Part shown: positions 1 through 10,148 of the stretch, one piece after another
Layout: every line of letters starts with the position of its first letter
Numbering within the stretch: the first letter of the stretch is position 1
Origin: Saccoglossus kowalevskii
Taxonomy: Eukaryota > Hemichordata > Enteropneusta > Harrimaniidae
Length of the DNA: 25,655 nt
Direction: 5' to 3'
NCBI RefSeq assembly: GCF_000003605.2
Contig: NW_003108083.1
Location: 244,217-269,871 of the forward strand
Notes under the pieces: model-generated
What the model was told of the DNA's origin: nothing
What the model saw: the letters and a program-made list of their open reading frames with translations, nothing else
Databases searched by the model: none
Program-made: the position numbers and the translations under genes

Positions 1-57
1 GAAGAATGTCGAAATATGTGCAACTATATTCCGTTATAGCACGTATAGTTTGTTAAC

Positions 58-63
58 TTTATT
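58..63 (-). terminator. Poly(A) signal AATAAA, short-chain collagen gene
   Basis: Canonical AATAAA on the minus strand, 128 bp beyond the TAA stop at 191-193, followed by mixed AT-rich sequence to the window edge. Confidence 0.5.
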
Positions 64-170
64 TTAATTCGGGTTTAACCATATTGTAGAACGAATTTAG
101 CTCTTAACGACCAAGTCTTAATCGCGTGTATTTCAGCCACAAAATCTGCGAAATAAGTTTAACACTTCAA

Positions 171-176
171 TTTAAT
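171..176 (-). terminator. Poly(A) signal ATTAAA, short-chain collagen gene
   Basis: ATTAAA on the minus strand lies 15 bp after the stop codon. A canonical AATAAA follows at 58-63 and is the likelier main signal, giving a 3'UTR of roughly 150 nt. Confidence 0.4.
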
Positions 177-190
177 AAACCGCCCAGGAA

Positions 191-675
191 TTAGATCGTG
201 CAGACAGCACAGGTGAGTTCGTAGCCTTGAACGTATGGTGAACAAGGCAATCCGCCGCTGGTTGTACACATTGTTTCCGTCGGATATAAAAGGATGCCGT
301 CTTGACTGGTATGGGTGCCTGGCAGTTTTTCAGCGTTGCGATCCACGCATATGAATTCTGTTCTCCCTTCGTGAGCATAGTGCGCCGCCATGAGATAGCC
401 GAAGTACTCCCTAGTCCAGTTGTCCGGACACACATTGCGAGCAGGAACCATATACACCGTGGTGCGTTGTCTTACAAGACAGACGGCACAAGGAGGATCA
501 TGGTCCATAAGTGAAGACATTGGCCCATATTGATTAGTTTGGTACTCTCCCCCATACAGTCGTGCGCTAGTACTTTGCACCCCGTCAACGGGTTCATCAT
601 AAATGGGTTCTTCGGGCATACACAGATGATTACTCCCACTACCCTTGTGTGAATAATGCCCGCCGCCAATGACAC
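191..675 (-). CDS. Short-chain collagen gene, exon 5 (Cys-rich C-terminal domain)
   Basis: The acceptor is TTTTACAG|GTGTC at 675; the split codon G|GT makes Gly, giving YTG-VIGGGHYSHKGSGSNHLC. It encodes 160 residues of the C-terminal domain and ends in TAA at 191-193. Recognisable pieces are the GGGHYSH motif, DHDPPCAVC, a VCPDNWTREYFGYLM stretch, EFICVD, LPCSPYV and the terminal LTCAVCTI. This is the most diagnostic exon for the family. Nine of the domain's ten Cys are here. Confidence 0.93.
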
Positions 676-3600
676 CTGTAAAATGAAAAGTACACTGTAT
701 ATGAATATATGTGCAAATTACTCAAGATCGATATTTTGATTTCGCGGCGTTGAAAATCTTCGTGAAGTAACAACGACCTCATCTTAGTGCAATTTTGCCA
801 CAGAAACGATACATGGGTTCACCTTTTTGGTGTTCAGCCATCGTCCGAATCGTACGGTTTGTTAGTGCCGACTCATTGACGACTCCACCAAACTTGCAGG
901 AACAGCTTGGGTAAAAGCGTATTTTATGTTAAACAAATAGCCAAGTTTGATTGGATGCGCCTGTTGGAAAGGCGCCCAATCAGACGCTGTGTAACATTGC
1001 GCGGTAAGATAAAGAACAGAATGTCGAAAATGGCGACGTGTAGCACGATTATTTCAAAATTCTTCTAGTAGCCGTGCGTGTAGAGTGTGTTTAGGTTGTT
1101 TGCCAAACCCAAAAACCGGCGCTGCATTTTTTCACCCAGTTTTCCACAATTTGTTATGCCAACGTTGCAGGCTGTTTATGGCATACTTCGTCAGCAAAGT
1201 GACAAAGTGCATGGTTTTGGTAATCGATGAGGCTTTTTATCTTAAAAAAAACTGCGTGGTCTGATATGCTTGGGCCGCTCTACTGTATTTTGATACAAGA
1301 TAGCCGATTGGCTGTTTATTTTTGTCGCATCTCCTCCCCTGTCGTTAAGGGCGCCTATTAAATACGCACTGTAGTGGTTCAATCTGCTAAGAGTTAGTTT
1401 GGAGGAGTGACCCGAAACAAACGGTTCTTGGCTGGCGAAGACGGTGTTCAGTCCAAGTAAAATTTACTGATCCTAGTGTGATGCAACAACCACTACATTA
1501 CCGGTTATCGGCGATTATCTTTTCCTTTACGGTCCGATATATACTACTATATCTACCACGATCTACTATAAGCCCGTGACTCTTAATAACGACTCACCTG
1601 TGTACACCAACTCCGCAGACGAGTTACACTCACTGGCACCCCATCGGACGTAGACAGTACCCCCGGAATCATTATTGTCGACTGTTTGTGGGGGGTCATT
1701 CTGCTGTGGCGGTTGTTGTGGTGTCTGTGGTGCCTGTACGAGTAATCGTTGTTGAGGCTGTGATTGAGATATATCACGGTTGTTCACCGGTGACTGGTCG
1801 TAGTCATAATGTTCGGACATCCCTGCGGGACCAGGAGGACCTGGCGGTCCAACCGGGCCAGATTTTCCAGGTGGACCAGGTGGACCACGCAAAAGTTCTG
1901 AAAAAGAAGAGTCAACATTAGAAGAGTGAGAATGGTATATTTTAATATATTTAAATTCGGAAACTTTTCTTTCATAGTTCCTGCACTTATTTCATTTAAG
2001 GTATTTGCTTTCACGCATACTAGGGTTTGCGGCTAACGACGACGACGGCCGACGCCGACCAGACGATGGTCATTTAAGGTTTTAATAGCTGTCTACCTGA
2101 TTCAGATGATAATTCACCCAAAGGTATCCCGCTGCTGGTACCATCTCTTCCATCTCTACCATCACGTCCATCACGACCAGGTGGACCAGGAGGGCCTTGA
2201 AGACATTGTCCATTGGACACTACCCCTGCCGTCGAATGGGATTGTCCTTGCGTCATAAGCAGGTCGATGAACGCCCCCAATGTAGGTGTATTCGTTTCAG
2301 ATAACTGACTCTGGAGTTCCGTTACTTCATCTTCCAACAGAGGGCTCGCTGTAGAATATGTATCTGATACAAGTTAAAATAATTAAAGGACTAGATATTT
2401 GCACGGCAACACTGTCACACATGCAGTGCCTCGCACTATCCACTGGATCGAGCCATCCAATATCTTATAATAACATGGATTTTGAGTTTGCAATTAACAA
2501 AATACTAAAAATATTCCTCACCTCCTACGTCACGCCTTTTTCTGTAATGCCTGACCAAATCATCGGCTTTAGTTTCTTTCCCAAATATCTTCTCAATGAT
2601 TGTGTCGCTATCTTTACTCTTAAGAACACTTACTTCTTCCTGTTAGATTAAACAACACCAACATATCTAACAGTATATATAGAAAGGCAATTGAATCTAT
2701 CTGTCTTTCCCCAAATATGTTTCTATCGGCATCGGAGATACATATTTAAAGGCGGTGGTCGTCGTGTCGCGCATGTGCGACATTTGTTCTGATAAACATT
2801 GATTTCCCAACAATCCAATACGCCTTTCTAATGAAAATCACGAGTACGAATTTTTACCCCGGTGCAACGAGCACTGATTGCCTCCGCCGACTCCTTCTAT
2901 ATCTTCCAATCACCAAATAAATTATCTAGTTAAAGCTTGGCAACGTCTCAGTCTGTACTATTTAGTCTGCGCGACAGTCAAAGTCACCATCTTTGTTCAT
3001 ATGAGTTCCATATCCCGCATATCTCGCGCATGCGTGGCGCGACGACCACACCCTTTAACTTGAGACCCTGCGAACATGAGATAACGCTGCTCTGGTTTGG
3101 CTTATGTATTTCTACACTTGCGTCATAAACCAGGGGCCATAGACAAGCCTCGGATGAGCCTACGAGCTACTAATTTAATCGGACCAAATATCACGTGCAC
3201 CAGATGCCGGCTAATGGTCTACTGAGAAGCGCAAACACATAATATTTGTTCATACTAGTAATTGGGCACCACGTTGTATTTGAGTAAATGTATGACGTAA
3301 TCTTAAACGGTCTACATGTTTCTAATCACCGTACCATAAACACCCGAGCTTTGGTCGGTAGAAATCATTTTCCTCATTATAGCAAAAATGTGATGAATCC
3401 ACTTCCTCGATCAAATTAAAAGAAATTAAAAACAGAGTACCCTCGAAAAATCACCGAACCCCTATATGGTATTGCAAATAACCGATTACAGCGTTATAGT
3501 TTTTCGCGTCGTCACCATGAGAGACGTGCAGCGCGTGTAATATACATTTGAGTTCAAGAAATTTAATTTGAACACGCCTCGCGTGATGATGGCACCTGAA

Positions 3601-4681
3601 TTTGCATTCTCCGTTAATATTAACATGCGCCACTTAATCACTGTATTCGAAGGGTTGAAAAGAATGCACTCTATTTTTTTTGCAATTGAAAAAAAAAAGA
3701 TAATTATGATAAATCAATAGGGAAGCTGGCCAAACAATGAACAAATTAAGTCAGTTTAGCATTCATTGTTACGTAGTTAACAACCCTACCCAAAATAACA
3801 TTAAAAGAATACACGGGCATTTGTTGCACTTTTTACTGGTTCGAAAAATGCAGTTCGTCTCCAGTGCATCCCATTAAACGTCTTTATAGACAGATAGTTA
3901 AAACGGTATGTTACTAGTTAGTGTTCATAGCTCGTCGCTACTCCGACATGATCACATTTATGAGCAAGAGTTCACCGTCCTTGGAGTGGATATACCCGTT
4001 ATTATGCCCACGAAGAGATAACTACCTAAAGTGTTATTATAATTAATATGACAAGGTCAAAATAATACGTTCAAATATCTGCGGCGGAACTTTATTCATT
4101 AACATAACCCTTCATGGATTGCCAAGCTACTTTATTACTAGAATAGTGAACACAAAAAGAAAACATATACAAATATTTATCCCGAATGAAAGTACAGCCC
4201 GAGAAACTATATAATTAGGAATTTTAATTCATAAATTTAAAAAAAAATCTGTGCCCGTCTAACTAAAAACTTGGCGTACTTTTAATCTGTATTACGTTTT
4301 TGTCGTCCGAGTTACTTTGTAATTAGTTGCTTTACTGTCCTCCATCACATCACGACCTGTTTAGTAAATATTTGATCAATGGGCAAATCGGTGAACCGAT
4401 GACGGCTTGCCTATGTAGTAATAGAACAGAAATAACACAATGAAATGGGCAAGTTTGCATTTTCCACGTGTAATTTCACTCACCTGCAATTTCTTAACTG
4501 TTTCTTGTAGCTGCATATACACCTCTTTTTGCTTGCTGAGTGCCGTCTGTAACTGATCCATCGCATCGGATGAGCTCCATCCCTCATAGCCATCTTTACT
4601 CTCCGTATCATGCGTGGACGGCAAAGACACGGAGACCACGCCGACTATCACCGAAAAACCGACGGCGATTAAGAAATGCAT
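191..4681 (-). CDS. Secreted short-chain collagen C4-like protein (five exons, complete)
   Basis: Exons join(4484-4681, 2522-2639, 2097-2363, 1598-1897, 191-675), complement; 1368 nt, 455 aa plus TAA. Every intron is GT-AG and phases match (0, 1, 1, 1). Domain order: hydrophobic signal peptide (about 1-19); acidic linker and heptad-rich coiled coil (about 40-66); second coiled-coil exon ending in the RKRR motif (99-102); third DEV-type coiled-coil stretch (about 116-145); Cys159; a first collagen run of six Gly-x-y triplets (162-179, GPP and GRD types); a break; a second run of seven to eight triplets (199-222); a Gln/Pro-rich linker; and the Cys-rich C-terminal domain (about 275-455, ten Cys, two CAVC motifs). 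This C-terminal domain is what I recognise from sponge short-chain collagen C4 and its invertebrate relatives. Likely an extracellular trimer nucleated by the coiled coil. The name rests on motif recognition, not on a search. Confidence 0.88.
949..981. repeat. Hairpin-forming inverted repeat in collagen intron 4
   Basis: GATTGGATGCGCCT and AGGCGCCCAATC are near-complementary arms around a short loop. The 922-bp intron (676-1597) otherwise shows nothing recognisable. Confidence 0.45.
1598..1897 (-). CDS. Short-chain collagen gene, exon 4 (second triple-helix run, Q/P-rich linker)
   Basis: The acceptor has a strong pyrimidine tract (CTCTTCTTTTTCAG). The donor is ACAG|GTGAGT. It encodes LLR, seven strict Gly-x-y triplets plus GMS, a Gln/Pro/Asn-rich spacer of about 50 residues, and the start of the C-terminal domain (YVRWGASEC ... 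LVYTG). Phase 1 on both sides. Confidence 0.9.
2097..2363 (-). CDS. Short-chain collagen gene, exon 3 (coiled coil, Cys, first triple-helix run)
   Basis: It begins with two bases that complete a codon and ends one base into the next (donor TCAG|GTAGAC). It encodes a DEVTELQSQL coiled-coil segment, Cys159 shortly before the helix, and GPPGPP followed by four GRD triplets, then a non-collagenous break. Two acceptors 15 nt apart both keep the frame: GTATCAG (exon starts 2363) and TTCTACAG (exon starts 2348). I chose 2363 because it is the first AG after a T-rich tract and a TTTTAAC branch-like sequence. An in-frame stop at 2374-2376 rules out a more upstream start. Confidence 0.87.
2522..2639 (-). 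CDS. Short-chain collagen gene, exon 2 (coiled coil with RKRR site)
   Basis: This small exon encodes 39 codons plus one base (phase 0 in, phase 1 out). The acceptor is TAACAG|GAAGAAGTA and the donor is GGAG|GTGAGG. It reads EEVSVLKSKD at the start and RKRRDVG at the end. It has the same length, phases and pattern (D/E-EV..LK.K ... R-x-K/R-R-x-V) as the exon at 17338-17455. That pairing confirms both exons, although each is short. Confidence 0.85.
2746..3058. mobile_element. TTAA-flanked MITE in intron 1 of the collagen gene
   Basis: This is a 313-bp non-coding element. Its ends are inverted repeats: left TTAAAGGCGGTGGTCGTCG, right (reverse complement) TTAAAGGGTGTGGTCGTCG. It is flanked by or begins with TTAA. 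Its right two thirds resemble the element at 11125-11495 throughout (shared AAAGCTTG, GTTCATATGAG and CGTGGCGCGACGACC blocks). There is no transposase. It lies about 107 bp upstream of exon 2. Confidence 0.75.
3059..4483. other. Remainder of collagen intron 1, no recognised feature
   Basis: AT-rich sequence with homopolymer runs near 3676-3700. I see no exon with acceptable splice sites beyond the 118-nt exon, and no repeat shared with the rest of the window. Confidence 0.5.
4484..4681 (-). CDS. Short-chain collagen gene, exon 1 (signal peptide and coiled coil)
   Basis: This exon is 198 nt, exactly 66 codons, starting at ATG 4681-4679. The first 20 residues (MHFLIAVGFSVIVGVVSVSL) form a signal peptide. 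An acidic Ser/Asp linker follows, then heptad-like residues ending in KKLQ. The donor is CAG|GTGAGT, with the exon ending at 4484 in phase 0. The start is supported by the matching MHFL start of the paralogous exon at 18229 and by a TATA box 62 bp upstream. Spliced directly to the exon at 2363 or 2348, the frame would hit a stop, so the 118-nt exon at 2522-2639 is required. Confidence 0.87.
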
Positions 4682-4742
4682 ATTGCAGTTTCAACGGGGA
4701 AAGTTTAAGTATGACTGAGCAAAAGACAGTGGATGTCTGTTT

Positions 4743-4750
4743 CTTTTATA
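4743..4750 (-). promoter_or_regulatory. TATA box of the short-chain collagen gene
   Basis: The minus strand reads CTATAAAAGAAA, a consensus TATA box ending 62 bp before the ATG at 4681. A TCAGTC initiator-like sequence lies about 25-30 bp further down (4713-4718), predicting a 5'UTR of about 35 nt. Confidence 0.65.
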
Positions 4751-4751
4751 G

Positions 4752-7700
4752 ACAGGAAGTCGTGGGAAATTTGAAACTCTCCTAACACTCATAATTCACA
4801 GAACTAGGTCCCTGGGATTTACGCACACGTGCTGGGAAAACTACACGATTTCTATCCAGGTAATCTAAACCAGTATAGGTCTGACAGCTTTTGGATTGGA
4901 GCCAATACATTGCACTGGAATAAACTTAAAGTTATTGTTCCAATATGTCTGTATATACTAGAGTTGACTGTATAGTGTTAACCATTTGGGAGGGAAAACT
5001 ATACAAACTCACATTATTTGTTTCCCTTCACTTACTTTAAGCTATATATTGTTTTTTTTTTTCAGGATGGCGTTGCTTTTGTTTTTGTTGTTGCAATTTG
5101 TTTTTGGTTTACCTCTGCACCGGGTTTCGGGAATTAATGCTTTTCATTCATATAAAATATGTATAAATGTTTATAAATGTATTTTTTCTGAAATTTCGTT
5201 TTTCTAAACCTATTCTGTGGAGTTTTTTTTTCTAAAATATATCTACCATCTCCACAGTCGCTAACCCCTCTGTAGCGATTGCAAAAAACTTTGAAATTCT
5301 CGGAAGGTTTTATGACTGCGAAGCCAGTTGCATCATTGCTGTTGATGGCGGTGATGGTAGATGGACATTCTCGTATCAGTGTTTAAGCAAAACAGAGAAA
5401 CCCAAAGTCCCACGAGGAAGAATCATCTTTCAATACAATAACATAGCATGACTCATCATATACCAGAATACCAGAGGGCATAACAAAACATCATTACATG
5501 TGTATCTTAAACTGGGAGGGGGCAACTATGTAGGAATGAGGATGTGGATCGAAACGGATTTTTTCCTCATGGTGTTAGTTACTGATTTCCCGGTATTGAA
5601 AGCAAATTGCAAAATAGAGATATCCAAATCAACTCCAACTTTGACTGTCAACCGACTTTTCTTTCACGAGCTGTCTGGTCCACATTGCTACTCACGTTCA
5701 ACTTTATTATCAACTTGCTCATAATTTGTTGTGAGATGGAATGCTATTTTTAGTCTCGCGCTAAAAAAACTAGCACCTCACCACCCCCATTGATGCAGGA
5801 AGTTATAATCACGCAAATTATTTCATAATTTGTATATACCAATAACATTTATTTTCAAATCAATCAATTCAAACAATAACTAAAAACAATATCGCCCATA
5901 AACAGACCGCTCATTGATAGAAATCACCTCTTTGCTTCTTTCTTTCATTTCTTTGGCGCTCTTAAATTCACGTTATCAGGATGACAATCTAGTTCAGGTT
6001 CAACACTCGAAATAAGTTTCTTACTTCGAATAACACTTACCTCAAATAACACAATAACACTTACCCCAAATAAGACTTGCATTTTAAAAACTATAAAAAT
6101 GTTAATATCTTTGGAGTACACTTAATCATGATTTCCTTCATAATAAAAATTGTGTCGCCTACTATCTGGGGGCGTGACAGCATAACAGTCAACGTCATTG
6201 CGATGCGGTAGAACCGTCCAGTCGTTGTACAGTGAGCCCGATTGTAGATTGGAAATCTAGAAGTTCACAACACGCAAGTAGGTAAATGTCCCAGCCATGA
6301 TGTATGTTATTCATATTGATTGAAAACTGACGCCGACCAGAACACCCTTGTCTTACTTTGTTTAGTCTCAGTTACACGGGGTTTGATTATAACGGAGGGG
6401 CACACAAAAGTAAAAATTGAAACGAAAAAGCGAAGAGCTCGTCTCCGAGTATGTTTGTTCATTCACTATGACAAATCTGCCAGTGCGCATAACACAACAA
6501 AATAACGATCAGTTAATACCAGGGCACACATACTTATCACGTGAATGTTAAGAGCATATACCCAAAACTTAGTGGGACGCACATGTCATCACGTACGAGA
6601 ATCGACCCTGCTTATCGAAATGCTTATGGTGGAGATTAAATATAAACAATCAGAGATTTGTGAAAATCGAATTCAAACTTTTCTCCGGAATCGAGGCAGT
6701 CGCGGACGGGAATTTATGAGACTTTTCTTTCTTAAAGTGAAATTGCCAAGAGTATAATATTACATTTGATATGATATCAGATGACCTTCTGGCCAAATAC
6801 ATTAATCTGCCAATAAACAACGCGTTGGTTACCGTCGGGCACGTACGCAACTTTGTAGCACGGATAGAACAGCGCATGCGCAAATTTCGAGAATGTGTAA
6901 CATCCTTCTTTTGGTTTAAGGAGAGGTTTGTGTATATTTAGATGACGACTGGATGTGTGAATCCATATTGGCGTATAAATTCTGTTCTCTGGAATGACAA
7001 ATTATAGTGTAACACAAAATACCGATTATTATCTTACCTGTAATTTTCCAAATCATTTGCAACAACACGAGGCGCATTTTGCACTGTAACAGTCACGTGA
7101 TTCCCAAATATTTGGTACCAGCTATGTGTACTGCTGACGCGTAGGAAAGGTCTTTAAGTGCTTTTTTTCAGAAATGTGTATAGAAAGGTCAAAATATTTA
7201 ATCAACTAAAATCGAAAACGACTTAAAGTGAAAATTGGATCATGTGGATTTATGAAACAAGTTTGTACATACTATATTCAATCAGATCGCTGTAACGTTG
7301 TTGCCATTTAATATCACAGAACGTGGTTTTAACGCAAGAAAATAATACTATATGTAGTAATATAATTTAAGGCAGTTTACGCCAAATTCTAATTTTGCAC
7401 TACTCAATACGTTATAACCAAAACAAAATATTGAAAACTAAGTCATATGTAAATTTTTTGAAATGATTTCACAATGTCAGATTTTATATCAATAATGGAT
7501 ACGATTTTTTCAATCCATTTAACCGAGCTCAATTTTGGAGTGCATAAATAATCTCACCACATAAACCAATGTAAAATGACAATCATTTGACCATCATTTG
7601 AAATATTTCGAACTCTTGAATCTCAAAAAACATCCGATTACCCCATTTTTTTGTTTTCAGTATTTTAATGGTATGAACTAATATTAATGAAAGTATGGCA

Positions 7701-8369
7701 TAGAACATGACATTTGTCACGAGCCTCCCTAAGGCGTCCATATCAATATGGCGGACACTTCTCACACTTTATATTACCAAGTGAACTTAGACCCCTCCAA
7801 GTGGATGAACTACTGACGACTGGCAAACACTTTTGAAAGACAAAAAATATACACCAAGAGCCTCCCAAAGATATTCTGCAGAATTATTCCTCTTTCGTGT
7901 CATGGATATCTATTGTTTGAATCAACAGTGTTATCGCTTCATTTTAACACATACCTCAAAACTAAGGAACTCTGAGATTGGAAATTTTAACATAGCAGAT
8001 TACGTAACATCTCCGAAATAATTTGTGGTTTGGTTACTCTGGTGTCTTGTTCCAACCATCGTGTATTATTTGTATCTTTCATCGAAAGTACTCCCACGCA
8101 GTGTTATATATATCGACCTCCCTGGGGGCGCCCTTGCTGACCCCAATAAGCACCGACACGTGCGCCAAAATGAGTAATATGGCACGTGACAGGTGTGCAG
8201 GTCACAGGTTTCTGGAGACTCTAGAGATTGGGTTGGTATTTGAGACAGACGTAGATTTGGTTGGTTATACACATGTGTACAACCATGTCTTGAACGTGTT
8301 TATTTGTGATGTATTCTTTCCAAAAATAAACCCACAGGGGCGTGGTGGTAATTACATCGTCTGTACTAT
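4752..8369. other. Intergenic region, no gene supported
   Basis: Only short open frames with no family resemblance and no consistent splice context. It holds a 24-bp direct duplication (6029-6076), a small nested inverted repeat (5241-5362), a 24-bp near-palindrome (8262-8285) and a GCGCATGCGCAA-containing fragment near 6873 that resembles 15369. Confidence 0.5.
6029..6076. repeat. Tandem 24-bp duplication
   Basis: Two adjacent 24-bp units beginning AATAACACTTACC differ at only two positions. A third, degraded unit may precede them. Confidence 0.6.
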
Positions 8370-8844
8370 TTAGTACGCTATCAAGTGATATTGAATTTTT
8401 GCAGGCCGTGTGGATTGATACTAAACAGTTCATTTGCCGATGAGGTCGCTGACCATACATACTGTGACACGCTGCTGTATTCATGTACGCATTAATTTGA
8501 TAATTTATTATATCCCTGCTCGATGTAAAGTGTTCCCTGTTCAAAATTAACTTTAATTTTTAGACAAATTTATTCTTTTTTTTTTGGCAAGAACGACATG
8601 AGTGAAATACGAGAACGAGAAAGTGAAATACAAATATTTGATAACTATGACAACTGTTAGAATATCTGTTTTATTTAGGATGCTTTCGATTTTAACCAGG
8701 AGGAATAAGCCGGTAGAAGGGCACGAAAATGAAATTGGGGATTTTACCTCATTTTGCAATCTCTTTGAGTGGTTTAACTACCGTAATATCTACTCGACTC
8801 GCCCGATAACCAAAAAATGCAGGTTATAAACATATATTTTCTTT

Positions 8845-9042
8845 TACTGTAGAATACTTTATTTTCGATATTTTCGCTGAAGGGATGCTTCTCAATGAAA
8901 ATAAGATCCAGCGAATATACTTTTTTTCCTTTGTCTCACATTCAACTCGGCAAAAAATCAGTGAAAATAAATTCCATACAAAACACCCAAAACGCTTTTT
9001 CAGCGAAAATTAATTTCAGCTAAAATAAAGTATTTCACAGTA
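8845..9042. mobile_element. 198-bp MITE with TACTGT terminal inverted repeats
   Basis: The left end TACTGTAGAATACTTTATTT and the reverse complement of the right end TACTGTGAAATACTTTATTT match at all but two positions. Inner sequence is rich in TTTTCGCTG-type motifs on both arms. The homologous position in copy 2 (near 10880) lacks it, so it is an insertion after the tandem duplication. TACTGT-ended elements with TTTTCG motifs are familiar from marine invertebrate genomes; I do not assign a superfamily. Confidence 0.75.
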
Positions 9043-9321
9043 TTTTATTTGTTCAACTTTTGAAGAAATATTCTCCACGCGTAGCTGAGTCTCTATAGTA
9101 AATGTTATTCACTAAACACATTACTGCACTGTTTATTTGAAAACTTCTTGCTTGTTTGAGACAACAAAATATTGAAAGTTAACTTACAATATTACTTATT
9201 GAATTGCTAGTTTTCTTTCAATGCTATGTGACATTTTATACCTAAGTTTGTAACAAACATAACCAATATTTAACATTGGAATACTTTTACTGATAATACA
9301 TGCTAACATATAATAACGCAA

Positions 9322-9536
9322 ACATATATAAAAGGGCAATAAACATTATTTTAACGCACGACTATTGGCAACGCGCCTTGCCACTGTAAGTAAAAACGTA
9401 CCTTAGTACGCCCCAGCAACGAATCGACTACGATAACTCAATAAACAGTTTTCCTTCGTTCTCCGCCCTGAGATCAATGAATAAATAACTTAGACTGTTG
9501 TGAATACTGGTAACAAATTGGCGCCCAAAGTGGGAC
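9322..9536 (+). mobile_element. LTR-like promoter, poly(A) and primer-binding-site region, copy 1
   Basis: In plus orientation it shows a TATATAAAAG TATA box (about 9325), GCAATAAAC and CAATAAACAG poly(A)-type motifs, and then TGGCGCCCAAAGTGGGAC at 9519-9536. The last motif has the form of a retroelement primer-binding site placed just after an LTR. No gag or pol frame follows, so this is a decayed or non-autonomous LTR element. LTR limits cannot be drawn because no second intact LTR is visible. Confidence 0.5.
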
Positions 9537-9884
9537 CGGAACTCATCACCCGGCGATTAAGACGCAGCCCAGATGTTATAGATTCTGCACTACTAATATC
9601 TGTGTTCGTTTCATGGTTTGATTATTCTACCAAATGTCTGTCAATGTCAGATCTGGTAGCGTATTAAATTGACTAAAATTAGGTGAAATAGAAATTCATC
9701 ATCAAATGTTATTTATACAATAGATAGAGCATCTTTGTCTCAGTTCTCATTGCCTGAAAAGGAACAGCAGTGATAGGTGATGACATCCATCTGCCAGGAT
9801 AAATAAATAAGGTTCTACACCACAAATTGGTCCGTGGTAAAAAATAAAATAAAAAATAGATTTAAAAAATGGTGAAACATACAT

Positions 9885-10148
9885 CGTAGAAACAAATATT
9901 AGTAGAGATATTTGCCAAGCTATGGAAGTATTAGAACTAACCAAATTGGGACACATGATGAATGGAATTGTTGATACTGTGGGGCACAGTGAAACTGACA
10001 GTAGTGATTGATTGAAGTAATACCGACAAAAGACAGGACCTCTTTCAATTCACATGGTCTGGTAGCTTCTGTACAACACGGAGGACACGTAGCTATATGC
10101 ATTAGTATTTGGTATGCGAGTTTAAAAGGCGGTCACCAAGACGCGTAA
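9885..10148. repeat. Near-identical 264-bp block, copy 1
   Basis: It matches 12280-12543 with only about half a dozen differences by eye, while the sequence on both sides differs far more. On the plus strand it contains an open stretch ending in HSETDSSD and TGA near 10010. The similarity continues past that stop, so protein constraint alone does not explain it. Its right end (TTTAAAAGGCGGTC) resembles a MITE terminus. Confidence 0.8.

Noticed and set aside
2097-4681. Direct splice from exon 1 (4484) to the collagen exon (2348 or 2363)
   Set aside because: The frame breaks and meets a stop within a few codons. The 118-nt exon at 2522-2639 restores the frame and has a matching twin at 17338-17455.
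5067-5207. Plus-strand 46-codon frame starting MALLLFLLLQFVFG after a T-rich acceptor-like tract, resembling a signal peptide
   Set aside because: The hydrophobic run comes from a TTG/TTT-rich low-complexity stretch, and no further exon or conserved motif follows.
8023-8373. Plus-strand open frame of 116 codons
   Set aside because: It starts at a TTG, has no recognisable composition or motif, and runs into the tandem repeat unit.
9920-10102. Minus-strand 60-codon frame inside the near-identical block
   Set aside because: Its ATG is lost in the second copy, and the block's similarity extends beyond the frame, so there is no sign of coding constraint.
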